Of a stretch of DNA of 64,000 bases, positions 15,157 through 24,391 are shown one piece after another. Source of the stretch: CBDFHV01 sp965247705 (GTDB lineage: Bacteria; Pseudomonadota; Alphaproteobacteria; Rhodospirillales; CAMCUA01). The stretch is taken from NCBI GenBank assembly GCA_965247705.1, contig CBDFHV010000076.1:1-64000 (forward strand). The letters are read 5' to 3'. A program made the translations under genes and the position numbers. Under the pieces are notes generated by a model that worked only from the letters and a program-made list of their open reading frames with translations, was not told the origin of the DNA and searched no databases. How positions within the stretch are numbered: the first letter of the stretch is position 1; every line of letters starts with the position of its first letter.

Positions 15157-16821
15157 ATGACGCGAACCGACAATACCCGCCGCATCCGGGCACCGCGCGG
15201 AACGGCGCTCACGGCGAAGAGCTGGCTCACCGAAGCGCCGCTCCGCATGCTGATGAACAACCTCGATCCCGAGGTCGCCGAGCGCCCGGAGGAACTGGTG
15301 GTCTATGGCGGTATCGGCCGGGCCTCCCGCGACTGGGAGAGCTTCGATCACATCGTTGCCACCCTGACGCGGCTGGGCGAGGACGAGACGCTGCTGATCC
15401 AGTCGGGGAAGCCCGTCGGGATCTTTCGCACCCACGGCGACGCGCCGCGGGTGCTGATCGCCAATTCCAACCTGGTGCCCAATTGGGCGACGTGGAGTCA
15501 CTTCGGCGAGCTCGACCGCAAGGGCCTGATGATGTACGGCCAGATGACGGCGGGCTCGTGGATCTACATCGGCAGTCAGGGCATCCTGCAAGGCACTTAC
15601 GAGACCTTCGCCGAGGTTGCCCGCCAGCACTATGGCGGGGATGTCTCCGGGAAGTGGTTTCTCACCGCCGGCCTCGGCGGCATGGGCGGCGCCCAGCCGC
15701 TGGCGGCGACCATGGCCGGCGCCTCGTGCCTGGTGGTCGAATGCCGGCCGAGCCGCATCGAGATGCGGCTCAAGACCGGCTATCTCGACCGCATGGCGAC
15801 CGACCTCGAGGAGGCTCTTGCCGTCATCGACGCCGCCTGCCGCGAGCGCAAGCCGGTGTCGGTGGGGGTGCTCGGCAACGCCGCCGAGGTCCTGCCCGAG
15901 CTGGTTCGCCGCGACGTGTGGCCCGACGCCGTCACCGACCAGACCTCGGCCCACGACCCGGTCAACGGCTACCTGCCCAAGGGCTGGACCCTGGAAGAAT
16001 GGGAGGCGCGCCGTGGCAGCGATCCGGACGCGGTGGCCGCGGCCGCCAAACGCTCGATGGCCGAGCACGTGCGCGCCATGCTCGCCTTCCGTGCCCGCGG
16101 CGTCCCCACCTTCGACTACGGCAACAACATCCGCCAGATGGCCAAGGACGAAGGCGTCGCCGACGCCTTTGACGTTCCCGGCTTCGTTCCCGCTTACATC
16201 CGCCCCCTGTTCTGCCAGGGGGTGGGCCCCTTCCGCTGGGCGGCGCTCTCCGGCGACCCGGAGGATATCTTCCGCACCGACGACAAGGTGCGGGAACTCC
16301 TGCCCGATGACGGCCACCTTCACCGCTGGCTCGACATGGTGCGGGCGCGGGTGCACTTCCAGGGACTGCCGGCGCGAATCTGCTGGGTTGGGCTGGGCGA
16401 CCGCCACCGGCTCGGCCTCGCCTTCAACGACATGGTTGCCAGAGGCGAGCTGACGGCACCGATCGTGATCGGGCGCGACCACCTGGACTCGGGCTCCGTC
16501 ACCAGCCCCAACCGCGAAACCGAGGCCATGAAGGACGGTTCGGACGCGGTGTCAGACTGGCCGCTGCTCAATGCGCTCCTCAACTGCGCCTCGGGGGCGA
16601 CCTGGGTGTCGTTCCATCACGGTGGCGGCGTCGGCATGGGCTACGCTCAGCACGCCGGCATGGTCGTCGTCTGCGACGGGACGCCGGCGGCGGCGCAACG
16701 CATCCAGCGCGTCCTTTGGAACGACCCGGCGAGCGGCGTCATGCGCCACGCTGACGCCGGCTACGAGGACGCGATTATCTGTGCCCAGTCCTTCGGGCTC
16801 GATCTTCCCTCCCTTCCCTGA
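15157..16821 (+). CDS. hutU: Urocanate hydratase
   Basis: A 554-aa NAD-dependent urocanase that converts urocanate to imidazolone propionate, the step after HutH. Conserved features include GGIGRASRDW, the NAD-binding GGMGGAQPLAATMAG, YGNNIRQMAKDEG, FCQGVGPFRW (with the conserved active-site Cys) and HHGGGVGMGYAQHAGMV near the C-terminus. Length equals the family standard, and the start at 15157 matches it. It ends 10 nt before the beginning of a foreign serine-recombinase fragment, so the 3' border of the hut locus is also an insertion border, but the protein itself is intact. Confidence 0.95.
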   Translation: MTRTDNTRRIRAPRGTALTAKSWLTEAPLRMLMNNLDPEVAERPEELVVYGGIGRASRDWESFDHIVATLTRLGEDETLLIQSGKPVGIFRTHGDAPRVLIANSNLVPNWATWSHFGELDRKGLMMYGQMTAGSWIYIGSQGILQGTYETFAEVARQHYGGDVSGKWFLTAGLGGMGGAQPLAATMAGASCLVVECRPSRIEMRLKTGYLDRMATDLEEALAVIDAACRERKPVSVGVLGNAAEVLPELVRRDVWPDAVTDQTSAHDPVNGYLPKGWTLEEWEARRGSDPDAVAAAAKRSMAEHVRAMLAFRARGVPTFDYGNNIRQMAKDEGVADAFDVPGFVPAYIRPLFCQGVGPFRWAALSGDPEDIFRTDDKVRELLPDDGHLHRWLDMVRARVHFQGLPARICWVGLGDRHRLGLAFNDMVARGELTAPIVIGRDHLDSGSVTSPNRETEAMKDGSDAVSDWPLLNALLNCASGATWVSFHHGGGVGMGYAQHAGMVVVCDGTPAAAQRIQRVLWNDPASGVMRHADAGYEDAIICAQSFGLDLPSLP

Positions 16822-16833
16822 GCACAACGATAG

Positions 16834-17215
16834 GTGCTGTCAGAGCAATGCGAACCAGTCTTCGGATTGGCGGGCGACACCACCGTCATGCCGCCCGCTG
16901 ACGCCATTCGGCCAGCGCGGCGAAATACGCAGGACGAATACGACAAAAAGGCGCGCGAACTGAAGGCGCGGCAGATCGAGATGGCGCTACCCATCGAGCA
17001 GCACGAACAGGGCGACGGCGAGTTCCGAGCAACCCTGGAAACCCTGATATCCGTGGATTCGCGGGCAGCGGACATTTTCGCGCGTTCGAAAACCGAGCAA
17101 ACGGGCCAGCTGGTCGCTTTCGTCTTTTCGAACCTGCGTCTCAGAGGGAAAAAGCTAGAGTATGCCTTGCGTTCACCCTTCGACCTAATGGTTCAACCGG
17201 ACGACCTATGCAAGC
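16834..17215 (+). pseudogene. C-terminal remnant of a large serine recombinase
   Basis: Frame 16834 onward encodes, from about 16925, a DEYDKKARELKARQIEM helix, then SRAADIFARSKTEQ, then LVAFVFSNLRLRGKKLEYAL and RSPFDLMV. This is the characteristic C-terminal tail of phage/ICE-type large serine recombinases. The catalytic N-terminal resolvase domain and zinc ribbon are missing. The frame runs straight into the 3' end of the tRNA-Gln gene with no own stop, so the deletion or integration junction lies at the tRNA. It is most simply the scar of an integrative element. Confidence 0.75.
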
Positions 17216-17289
17216 TGGCTGGGGGACCTGGATTCGAACCAGGACTGCACGGTCCAGAGCCGAGAGTTCTACCGTTAAACTATCCCCCA
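17216..17289 (-). tRNA. tRNA-Gln (anticodon CTG)
   Basis: Read on the minus strand: acceptor TGGGGGA pairs with TCCCCCA, followed by discriminator G and an encoded CCA. The D-arm is AGTTTAACGGTAGA, the anticodon loop CTCTGGA gives CTG (glutamine), and the T-arm contains GGTTCGAATCC. The anticodon stem has one T-T mismatch. Total 74 nt. The 3' end borders a serine-recombinase remnant. Confidence 0.93.
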
Positions 17290-17386
17290 AGCGCGGGAGG
17301 TGTTTCTACCACGCCCGGCCGCCGAGGGGCAACGCGGGGCTGCGGGGATTCCTCCCCGTGGGAGGGCGATGGCGATCGCGGCGTCT

Positions 17387-17863
17387 TCAGGTTTCGTCTC
17401 CCAGAAGCCCGTGGGCCCGATGCCAATGCTCGAGGGATTGATCGGGATAGGCGTCGTGGCGGGCCTCGCCGTCTCGGGCATCGAGGCGCACCCAATTGGC
17501 CTTGGAGGCCAGCATCATGTGAACATGCGCCGGTGGTTCCGGCAGGGGCGTGTCGATGGCGCTAGCGAAGGGATGGACCAACGCCGGCCAGCGAGGGTCC
17601 GAAACCCACAGGGCGGCGCCGCAACGGGAACAGAACCGCCGCTCCGCCGGGCTCTCATCGCCGTCGATGGTGGCGTGGTAGACGGATACATCGGCCTCGC
17701 CGTGAACCACCAGGCTGTCCGCCCGGGCGCCGAGGTTGATGGCGTAGCCGCCGCCCGCCGTCTTGCGGCAGATCGAGCAGTAGCAACGAAGGTAGGGGAC
17801 CGGCGCATGGGCGTCGACGCCGAACCGCACCGCGCCCCAATGACAGGAGCCTTCAAGCTTCAT
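17387..17863 (-). CDS. GFA-family (Gfa/CENP-V fold) zinc protein
   Basis: A 158-aa protein of the glutathione-dependent formaldehyde-activating enzyme family. Zinc-ligand motifs are visible: CHWG (7-10), CYCSICRK (~27-34) and CSRCGAALW (~79-87), the expected CxxG / CxCxxC / CxxC arrangement. Members may bind glutathione or S-hydroxymethylglutathione, but most are uncharacterised and substrate is not predictable. The start at 17863 follows GAAAGGA. Convergent with nothing, single gene, about 95 nt downstream of the tRNA-Gln locus. Confidence 0.85.
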   Translation of the reverse strand: MKLEGSCHWGAVRFGVDAHAPVPYLRCYCSICRKTAGGGYAINLGARADSLVVHGEADVSVYHATIDGDESPAERRFCSRCGAALWVSDPRWPALVHPFASAIDTPLPEPPAHVHMMLASKANWVRLDARDGEARHDAYPDQSLEHWHRAHGLLGDET

Positions 17864-18059
17864 CGCTCGGTCCTTTCAAGTCTCGCCGGAGCGTCGCCGC
17901 CGCCCGCCGCCGTCCGCCGACGCAGATTGACAGTGCGGCGGTTCTTCGCCAACTTCAACCGTTGGGTGCTCGACTGTTGTGTTGTCGGATTGGGCGCCGA
18001 TCCGTGGACGCGCCCCAAATTTCCGCGTCCGGCGGACAACAAAATTTTGGACGTACCGC

Positions 18060-19744
18060 ATGGAACCCGCCGCGCAGTCTGATCGCCCTGGCCAATCGGC
18101 CGACATCCGCGCGGAAGACGAATTCCTCATCCCCCTGCGGTTGAGTTCGCGATGGCGCTGGCCGGGCCTTGTCTACGTTTGTGTCGTGGTGGCGACCATC
18201 GGCACCTTCGTGGCGGGGTCGCTTGTTGCGTCGAATGTGCTCTTCGATGCGCAACGCACGCGCCAGATCGAGGAGCTTGCCGAGACGGCGCTTCGTCGCG
18301 CGGAGGTGTCCGTCGACTTCGGCGCCGCGACCCTTGACGAGTTGATCGAGCGCGGACCCATGGCCTGTGACGCCGTGGCGCTGCAGACGGTGCGGCTTCA
18401 CGTCTATCAGCGGGGGAACGTGAAGGATATCCGTGCCGTCAACCGGACGGCTCGGTGATCTGTTCCGCCTATTCGGAGACGTTGGAATTCGACAAGGGAT
18501 GGGCCGGCCGTGACGCCATGTTGCCGGCCCGCGATCAATCGGTGCGCTTGTTTCTGGTCGAACAGTTCTTCGGCATCGCGCTCGGCGTTCTGAAGGAAGT
18601 CGACGCCGACCGTTCCCTGGTCGCCGTCCTCGGCATGAACCCGTCCCTCTACGACATCATGCCGACCGAACTCCGACCGCACAGTGAAGTCGCGCTGGAG
18701 CTTGGTGACGGCCAGACCGTGGCCCGCTACGCGTTCACCGAGACCGAAACGTTCGGCGAGGACGCCGTCGGTTTTGTCAGGATTTCCGAGCGCTACCCTC
18801 TCAGGGTTGTCCTCAAAGTCGAACCGAAAGCCTATGGTCGCTGGCATCAAGAGCCTTACCTGCCGATTGTGGTGTTTGCGGCGGTCATGGGATTGGCCTT
18901 TGGCCTGCTGCTGGCGAACACGGTCAATCGGCCGAGGAATCCCGTCGACCAGATGGACCAGGCGCTGGCCGCCGGTGAGTTCCAGCCCTATCTGCAACCG
19001 GTGTTCGACTTGCGAAGCGGGACCATCATCGGCTGCGAAGCCCTGGCACGCTGGTTGCGCCCGGATGGCAGCATCATTCCGCCGTTACGGTTCATCCCAT
19101 TCGCGGAAAGCAACGATCGTATCGGTCCCCTGACGTGGCACATCGTGTCGGCGGCGCTTGAAGCCTTGCGCGTCCCCCTGCGCAGAGACGGCAACTTCAA
19201 GGTCGCCGTCAACATTTCGCCGTGCCACTTGATCAGCGACGGTTTCGAACAGCGATTTCGCGAGGTCGTGGCGGAGGCCGACGTGCCGCCGCGCCAAGTC
19301 GTCCTCGAACTGACCGAGCGGGAGGAGCTGGCAGATCCGGCGAAAGTGGCCGCCGTCATCGAAAGCCTGCGGCGCTGGGGCTTCGGCGTCGCCTTGGACG
19401 ACGTGGGGATCGGCCACAACGGCCTGTCTCACATTCAGCAGCTGGGCGCCAACATCATCAAGATCGACAAATTTTTTGTCGACGGGATTGGTCTGGATGC
19501 GTCGGCGACCACCGTGGTCGAGATGCTCGTCAGCCTGGCCAGGCAGCTCAACATGAGCGTACTGGCCGAAGGCATCGAGACCGAGACCCAGTTAAACGGA
19601 CTGGTTGCATGTGGCGTGACGGAAGGTCAGGGTTACCTCAGGGCGGTCCCGTTGCCGGTCGATGGGTTCCTGACGTTGCTGGAGGAGAGTTGCGCTTCCG
19701 CCACGCCGGAGCCCATGGCCCCACCCCGGGTCCATGTGGCTTGA
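18060..19744 (+). pseudogene. Frameshifted CSS-motif EAL-domain c-di-GMP phosphodiesterase
   Basis: Two adjacent frames (18060-18458 and 18455-19744) make one protein. The first encodes an N-terminal membrane helix and the start of a periplasmic CSS domain up to RTAR, then TGA. The second continues ICSAYSE, the conserved Cys-Ser of CSS proteins. Restoring one base after GCTCGG (near 18455) would give RTARLICS. A second membrane helix precedes a cytoplasmic EAL domain with EALARW, NISP, an E in LELTE, DDVGIGHNG, KIDKFF and AEGIET, so catalytic ligands look intact. CSS-EAL enzymes are redox-sensed phosphodiesterases. Either a true frameshift or a base-call error; re-initiation at 18455 would lose the periplasmic sensor's first half. 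Confidence 0.75.
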
Positions 19745-19835
19745 GCCGCGCTGTCCCGCCACCTACTCCAAATCGCTAACGCAGCAACTGACCGCGGAGT
19801 TCGCCGCCCGGGTGGCGGCCCGTGTGAATGTTCAC

Positions 19836-20207
19836 TTACCACAGGCCCGCCAAGAGGTCCTTGGCTTGTGATATCGACACGATATGGGAGCCCTTGGTCG
19901 GCGAGTTGACGAACTTGAAGGGCACCAGAATGCCCGCATTCTTGCCGCTTTGGCCGGGACCGTGAATGTGGGCGCCAATAGCAGGGCCGGTGAGTCCCGA
20001 ATAGGTGACGACCCAGGCAAGTTTGCGGGTCTCCGTATCGAACGTCGCCGCCGCGGACCCGCTGGCCGCGCTGTCGTTCGGCGGCACTTCGTTTGAACCC
20101 TTCAGCGTGGCTTTCAACGCGATCGTTTCGGCCAGCACCGGGGGGATGAAGAGAAAAATGGCCGCAATCGCGGAGAGGGCAACCGCGGCCCTGATTGGCC
20201 GAATCAT
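19836..20207 (-). CDS. Secreted CHRD-domain protein
   Basis: A 123-aa protein with a cleavable signal peptide (about 26 residues, hydrophobic core AAVALSAIAAIFLFIPP, cleavage after VLA) and one CHRD domain: NEVPPNDSAASGSA, YSGLTGPAIGAHIHGP and FKF. CHRD domains occur in chordin and in many bacterial exported proteins of unknown role, where the His-containing AHIHGP may bind metal. The ATG at 20207 has GGAGG 8 nt upstream; earlier in-frame starts lack one. Convergent with the EAL gene, stops 91 nt apart. Function unknown. Confidence 0.8.
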   Translation of the reverse strand: MIRPIRAAVALSAIAAIFLFIPPVLAETIALKATLKGSNEVPPNDSAASGSAAATFDTETRKLAWVVTYSGLTGPAIGAHIHGPGQSGKNAGILVPFKFVNSPTKGSHIVSISQAKDLLAGLW

Positions 20208-20402
20208 GACATGCCTCCGTACATCAGTATCAACGCCGATGGACCGGCTGAAGTCCTGTCGTCCCAAGACTGGATGCGCCGGACGACTGCTGGTGGTCGC
20301 CTCATGCCGGGTCGGCTCGGGTAGCCCGTATACTGTGCCCCCAAATCGATCCTCAGACAATCGGCCAATTGCATCAGTCCGGTCCCCGGCGGCTGAGTCG
20401 GA

Positions 20403-20430
20403 TTGACACTCGAAACAGCCGCTCGATAGT
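20403..20430 (+). promoter_or_regulatory. Sigma-70-like promoter of the sugar ABC operon
   Basis: TTGACA (20403-20408) and GATAGT (20425-20430) are spaced 16 bp apart, about 72 bp upstream of the substrate-binding-protein start. ACACT and AGTGT (20406-20432) flank the spacer as an inverted repeat that could be an operator. Nothing else is evident in the 294 bp between 20208 and 20501. Confidence 0.45.
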
Positions 20431-20501
20431 GTTCAAGGGTTCAAACGTCCGAACGCCCGCTAACAATGACGGGTCGGGTGCGACCATTGGGAGGTTCAAC
20501 C

Positions 20502-21779
20502 ATGCGATTTCAAGCCCCATTTACGTCGACTCTAACCCTTGCAGGGTGGCTATTTGCCGCCGTGCCGGGTCCAGGACAGGCCGACGAGATCGCGATCTCC
20601 TGCGGCGCCGTGGGTCAGGAGCTGGCGTTCTGCCGAACCGGCGCCGAAGCCTGGGCGGCAAATACCGGGCATACGGTCAACATCATCTCGACGCCGAACT
20701 CGGCGACCGAGCGGTTGGCGCTCTACCAGCAAATCCTTGCCGCCCGGGCCGGCGACATCGACGTGTTTCAGATCGATGTGATCTGGCCGGGCATCCTGGG
20801 GGCCCACTTCATCGACCTCCGGCCCCATTCCGGCGGCGCCGAGAAGGCCCACTTCTCCGCCATTGTCGACAACAACACCGTTGACGGCCAGCTCAAGGCG
20901 ATGCCGTGGTTCACCGACGCGGGCGTCCTCTACTACCGCAAGGACCTGTTGGAGAAGCACGGCGAAAAACCGCCTGTGACGTGGCAGCAACTCGCCGCCA
21001 CGGCGAAGAAGATCATGGACGCCGAGCGCGCGGCCGGCGTCGGCGACATGTGGGGTTTCGTCTTCCAGGGCAAGGCCTATGAGGGGCTGACCTGCAATGC
21101 GCTGGAATGGGTCGACAGCTATGGTGGCGGGTCCATTGTCAACGACGATGGCGATATCACCATCAACAACGGGAATACCTCGGCGGCCCTGGACGGGGCT
21201 GCCTCCTGGGTCGGCACCATCGTCCCCGAAGGGGTGCTGAACTATGCCGAGGAGGAGGCCCGCGGCGTGTTCCAGACCGGCAAGGCCGTGTTCATGCGCA
21301 ACTGGCCTTACGCGTGGTCCCTGGCCCAGTCCGCGGACAGCCCGATACGGGGCCGGGTGGGCGTTGTGGCGCTGCCCAAGGGCGGCACGGACGGGCAGCA
21401 CACCGGGACATTGGGCGGTTGGCAGCTTGCCGTCTCCGCCTATTCCAAGAATCCCAAGATCGCCGCCGACCTGGTGATGTATCTGACCGGCCGCGAAGAG
21501 CAGAAGCGCCGGGCCATCGAGGCGTCCTACAATCCCACCATCAAGGACCTCTACCAGGACGCCGACGTGCTTAAGGCGGTGCCGTTCTTCGGCTCGCTCC
21601 ACGACACCTTCACCAACGCTGTGGCGCGGCCGAGCCGGGTGACGGGGGCCAACTACAACAAGGTCTCCAACGCCTTCTGGGAAGCGGCGCATGCGGTGCT
21701 GTCGGGCAAGCGGAACGCCACGGACAGCCTGGCGGCCCTCGAGCGCGAACTCACGCGGATAAAGCGCCGCGGTTGGTAA
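20502..21779 (+). CDS. Sugar ABC transporter substrate-binding protein (family 1)
   Basis: A 425-aa periplasmic binding protein with a signal peptide (hydrophobic core LTLAGWLFAAVPG, cleavage near GQA). It belongs to the MalE/trehalose-maltose group: DVFQIDVIWPGIL, GVLYYRKDLLEKHG and the C-terminal GGWQLAVSAYSKNP typical of alpha-glucoside and polyol binders. GGGAGG lies 9 nt before the ATG. Two MalF/MalG-type permeases follow directly, but no ATPase is encoded here; a shared MsmX/UgpC-type ATPase elsewhere may serve. The operon runs toward the inositol genes but has no other link to them. Confidence 0.88.
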   Translation: MRFQAPFTSTLTLAGWLFAAVPGPGQADEIAISCGAVGQELAFCRTGAEAWAANTGHTVNIISTPNSATERLALYQQILAARAGDIDVFQIDVIWPGILGAHFIDLRPHSGGAEKAHFSAIVDNNTVDGQLKAMPWFTDAGVLYYRKDLLEKHGEKPPVTWQQLAATAKKIMDAERAAGVGDMWGFVFQGKAYEGLTCNALEWVDSYGGGSIVNDDGDITINNGNTSAALDGAASWVGTIVPEGVLNYAEEEARGVFQTGKAVFMRNWPYAWSLAQSADSPIRGRVGVVALPKGGTDGQHTGTLGGWQLAVSAYSKNPKIAADLVMYLTGREEQKRRAIEASYNPTIKDLYQDADVLKAVPFFGSLHDTFTNAVARPSRVTGANYNKVSNAFWEAAHAVLSGKRNATDSLAALERELTRIKRRGW

Positions 21780-21864
21780 TCCGCGCGCCAGGGGAGAAGA
21801 GACGACGGCTGGCTCCGGCCTGACGCAGGCGCGGCGACGGGCTGCGTTCCTGTTCCTCGCCCCC

Positions 21865-22728
21865 ATGCTGGCGGTGCTCGCCATCGTCGCGGCCTGGCCG
21901 TTGCTGCGCACCATCTGGTTCGGTTTCACCGACGCCAACCTCTCCGACCTTGGCAATGCCGCATTCATCGGGTTCGAGAACTACTACGCGGTCCAGGACG
22001 GCGAGGTCTTCGGCCTGCTCGCCGATCCCGACTGGTGGAACGCGGTGTGGAACACGATCTGGTTCACCGGCGTGTCGGTGTCCCTGGAGACGGTGCTGGG
22101 CATGGTCGTGGCGCTGGCCCTCAACGTCCGCTTTCCGGGCCGCGGCCTGCTGCGCGCGGCGGTGCTGATCCCATGGGCGATCCCCACCGTGGTGTCGGCC
22201 AAGATGTGGGGCTGGATGCTGCACGACCAGTTCGGCCTGCTCAACGACCTCTTCCTCCGCCTCGCCCTGATCGCCGAACCGATCGCCTGGACCGCGTCGG
22301 CCGACACCGCCATGTGGGCCGTCGTCATGGTCGATGTGTGGAAGGCCACGCCATTTATGGCGCTGCTGATACTGGCCGGCCTGCAACTGATACCGGCGGA
22401 CTGCTACGAGGCCGCCCGCATCGACGGCGCCCATCCGGTCACTGTGTTCTTCCGCATCACCCTGCCCCTGGTGTGGCCGGCGGTGATGGTGGCGGTCATC
22501 TTTCGCGCCCTGGATGCCCTCAGGATATTCGACCTGATCTACGTGCTCACGTCCAACAGCCGGGACACCATGACCATGTCGGTCTATGCCCGGCAGCAGT
22601 TGGTGGACTTTCAGGAAGTGGGATACGGCTCGGCGGCCTCGACGCTGTTGTTCCTGATCATCGCCGCACTGACCATCGCCACCATCTATCTGGGCCGGGT
22701 CGACGTGACGGGGAAGAGGGCGCGATGA
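21865..22728 (+). CDS. Sugar ABC transporter permease, MalF type
   Basis: An integral-membrane subunit with the EAA loop EAARIDGAHPVTVFFRITLP near the C-terminal third. The first standard start, ATG 21865, lies inside TM1 (FLFLAPMLAVLAIV), which is unlikely. The frame stays open upstream to 21778 and reads TQARRRAAFLFLAP, as expected for family N-termini, but has no ATG, GTG or TTG. An AGGGGAG ribosome site (21790-21796) is followed by ACGACG at 21802-21807, so the native start is probably an ACG, perhaps a mutated ATG. CTG at 21820 is another option. The gene overlaps the next permease by 4 nt. Confidence 0.85.
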   Translation: MLAVLAIVAAWPLLRTIWFGFTDANLSDLGNAAFIGFENYYAVQDGEVFGLLADPDWWNAVWNTIWFTGVSVSLETVLGMVVALALNVRFPGRGLLRAAVLIPWAIPTVVSAKMWGWMLHDQFGLLNDLFLRLALIAEPIAWTASADTAMWAVVMVDVWKATPFMALLILAGLQLIPADCYEAARIDGAHPVTVFFRITLPLVWPAVMVAVIFRALDALRIFDLIYVLTSNSRDTMTMSVYARQQLVDFQEVGYGSAASTLLFLIIAALTIATIYLGRVDVTGKRAR

Positions 22729-23558
22729 GCCGCTGGACCCTGCCGGCCAAAATCGGCTTTGGCGCCCTGCTGGCGGCAATCGTCCTGTTCGCGGTATTTC
22801 CGTTCTATTACGCGGTGGTGTCGTCGTTCCGCACCGGCTCGGAACTTTTTCAAGTTGCCTATCTGCCTGATCGGTGGACGGTCGAGAACTACGTCTCGGT
22901 GTTCCGCGAGCAACCCTTCGGTCGCAACATCCTCAACTCCGTCGTCGTGGCGGTCGCCGTGGTGGCGCTGTCGCTTTTCCTCGGCGTGACCGCGGCGTTC
23001 GCCTTGGGCAGGGTGACGTTCCGCGGCCGGGGCGCCTTGCTTCTGACAATCCTGTCGGTGTCCATGTTCCCGCAAGTGGCGGTGCTGTCGGGGATGTTCG
23101 AACTGGTGCGGGGCCTCGGCGTCTACAACAGCCTGTGGGGCCTGGTGCTGGCGAATTTGATCCTGACCCTGCCGTTTACCGTCTGGGTGCTGACCACCTT
23201 CATGCGGGAGATGCCGGTCGAGCTTGAAGAATCCGCCTACATGGATGGTGCAACCCCATGGGTGGTGGTGACGCGGGTGTTCCTGCCGATCCTGTGGCCG
23301 GCGCTGGTGACGACCGGGCTTCTCGCCTTTATCGCCGCCTGGAACGAGTTCTTGTTCGCGCTCACCTTCACCCTGTCGAACGAGGCGCGCACGGTGCCCG
23401 TGGCCATCGCCCTGATCTCGGGCGCCACCCAGTACGAGCTGCCCTGGGGCAACATCATGGCCGCCTCGGTGATCGTCACCGTGCCGTTAGTGCTTCTGGT
23501 GCTGGTGTTCCAGCGCAAGATCGTCACCGGCCTGACCGCCGGCGCCGTGAAGGGGTGA
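22725..23558 (+). CDS. Sugar ABC transporter permease, MalG type
   Basis: A 277-aa permease with six predicted membrane segments and the MalG-type EAA motif (LEESAYMDGATPWVVVTRVF). FIAAWNEFLFAL and a C-terminal FQRKIVTGLTAGAVKG are typical of carbohydrate importers. The start overlaps the MalF-type stop as ATGA. It forms the membrane channel with the MalF homologue. The expected ATPase is absent; the next gene, 23 nt away, is convergent iolB. Confidence 0.9.
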   Translation: MSRWTLPAKIGFGALLAAIVLFAVFPFYYAVVSSFRTGSELFQVAYLPDRWTVENYVSVFREQPFGRNILNSVVVAVAVVALSLFLGVTAAFALGRVTFRGRGALLLTILSVSMFPQVAVLSGMFELVRGLGVYNSLWGLVLANLILTLPFTVWVLTTFMREMPVELEESAYMDGATPWVVVTRVFLPILWPALVTTGLLAFIAAWNEFLFALTFTLSNEARTVPVAIALISGATQYELPWGNIMAASVIVTVPLVLLVLVFQRKIVTGLTAGAVKG

Positions 23559-23581
23559 CGGCGGACCGAAAACAGACCGCC

Positions 23582-24391
23582 TCAGCCGCTGTCCCGTGCG
23601 ACGATCCAGTCGTGGTCGGGGTGGTTCTTGAACCGCCACTTGCGGATCGGACCGGCCATGACGTTGAGGTAGTACATGTCGTAGCCGTAGGGCGCGCCGC
23701 AGGGGTGGTGGCCCTTGGGCACCAGAACCACGTCGTGGTCGCTGACGGTAAATGTCTCGTCCAGCTCCCCGTCCTCGGTGAACACCCGCTGGATGCCAAA
23801 TCCCTGGTTCGGCGTGACGCGGTGATAGTAAGTCTCCTCCAGGTAGGTGATGTTCGGGTATTCGTCCTCGTCGTGCCGGTGCGGCGGGTAGGAGGACCAG
23901 TTGCTGGACGGGGTGTAGACGTCGGTCACCAGAAGGCTGTCGGCGACGTCGGCCTGCTCCATGGCGATTGCATGGATCTGGCGGGTGTTGGCGCCCTTAC
24001 CCCGGGCTTCATCGGTGATGTCGTCGGGGCCAATGATACGAGCCGAATGGCCGCCATGGCCCGGCGCCATGCAGACCGCAAGCGTGCAAGGGGTGGTCGC
24101 ACGGGCGCGCCAGTCGGCGCCGTTGGGGACGTAGACGCACCACGGCTTCGTGCGCTCGAAGACGTCCATGCGTTCGCCCAGCTCGCCGAAGTCGTCGTTG
24201 CCCACCGCAATCTCCGCCTTGCCCTCCACCAGCACCAGAAGCACCTCCCGGTCCCCCGTCGATTCGGCGGCCGCCTCGCCGGGCGCCAGGCGATAGAGGC
24301 CGAAACCGATGTACTGCCAACCGGCGGAGGTGGCGGTGATGTCGTGGACCTTGCCGTTCGCGCCCGTCGGTTTTCGGTGCAGGTCGGTCAT
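23582..24391 (-). CDS. iolB: 5-deoxy-glucuronate isomerase
   Basis: A 269-aa cupin-like IolB that isomerises 5-deoxy-D-glucuronate to 2-deoxy-5-keto-D-gluconate in myo-inositol breakdown. Conserved features include YIGFGLYRL, SSNWSSYPPHRHDEDE (metal-binding His/Glu) and LVPKGHHPCGAPYGYDMYYL near the C-terminus. The start overlaps the iolE stop by 4 nt (ATGA). It is the last gene of the minus-strand iol operon and ends 23 nt from the convergent MalG-type gene, with no strong terminator visible in the gap. Confidence 0.93.
   Translation of the reverse strand: MTDLHRKPTGANGKVHDITATSAGWQYIGFGLYRLAPGEAAAESTGDREVLLVLVEGKAEIAVGNDDFGELGERMDVFERTKPWCVYVPNGADWRARATTPCTLAVCMAPGHGGHSARIIGPDDITDEARGKGANTRQIHAIAMEQADVADSLLVTDVYTPSSNWSSYPPHRHDEDEYPNITYLEETYYHRVTPNQGFGIQRVFTEDGELDETFTVSDHDVVLVPKGHHPCGAPYGYDMYYLNVMAGPIRKWRFKNHPDHDWIVARDSG

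Noticed and set aside
18015..18051. CCAAATTT/AAATTTTGG inverted repeat before the EAL gene
   Set aside because: Imperfect and short with a G+C-rich spacer; could be chance or a weak promoter element.
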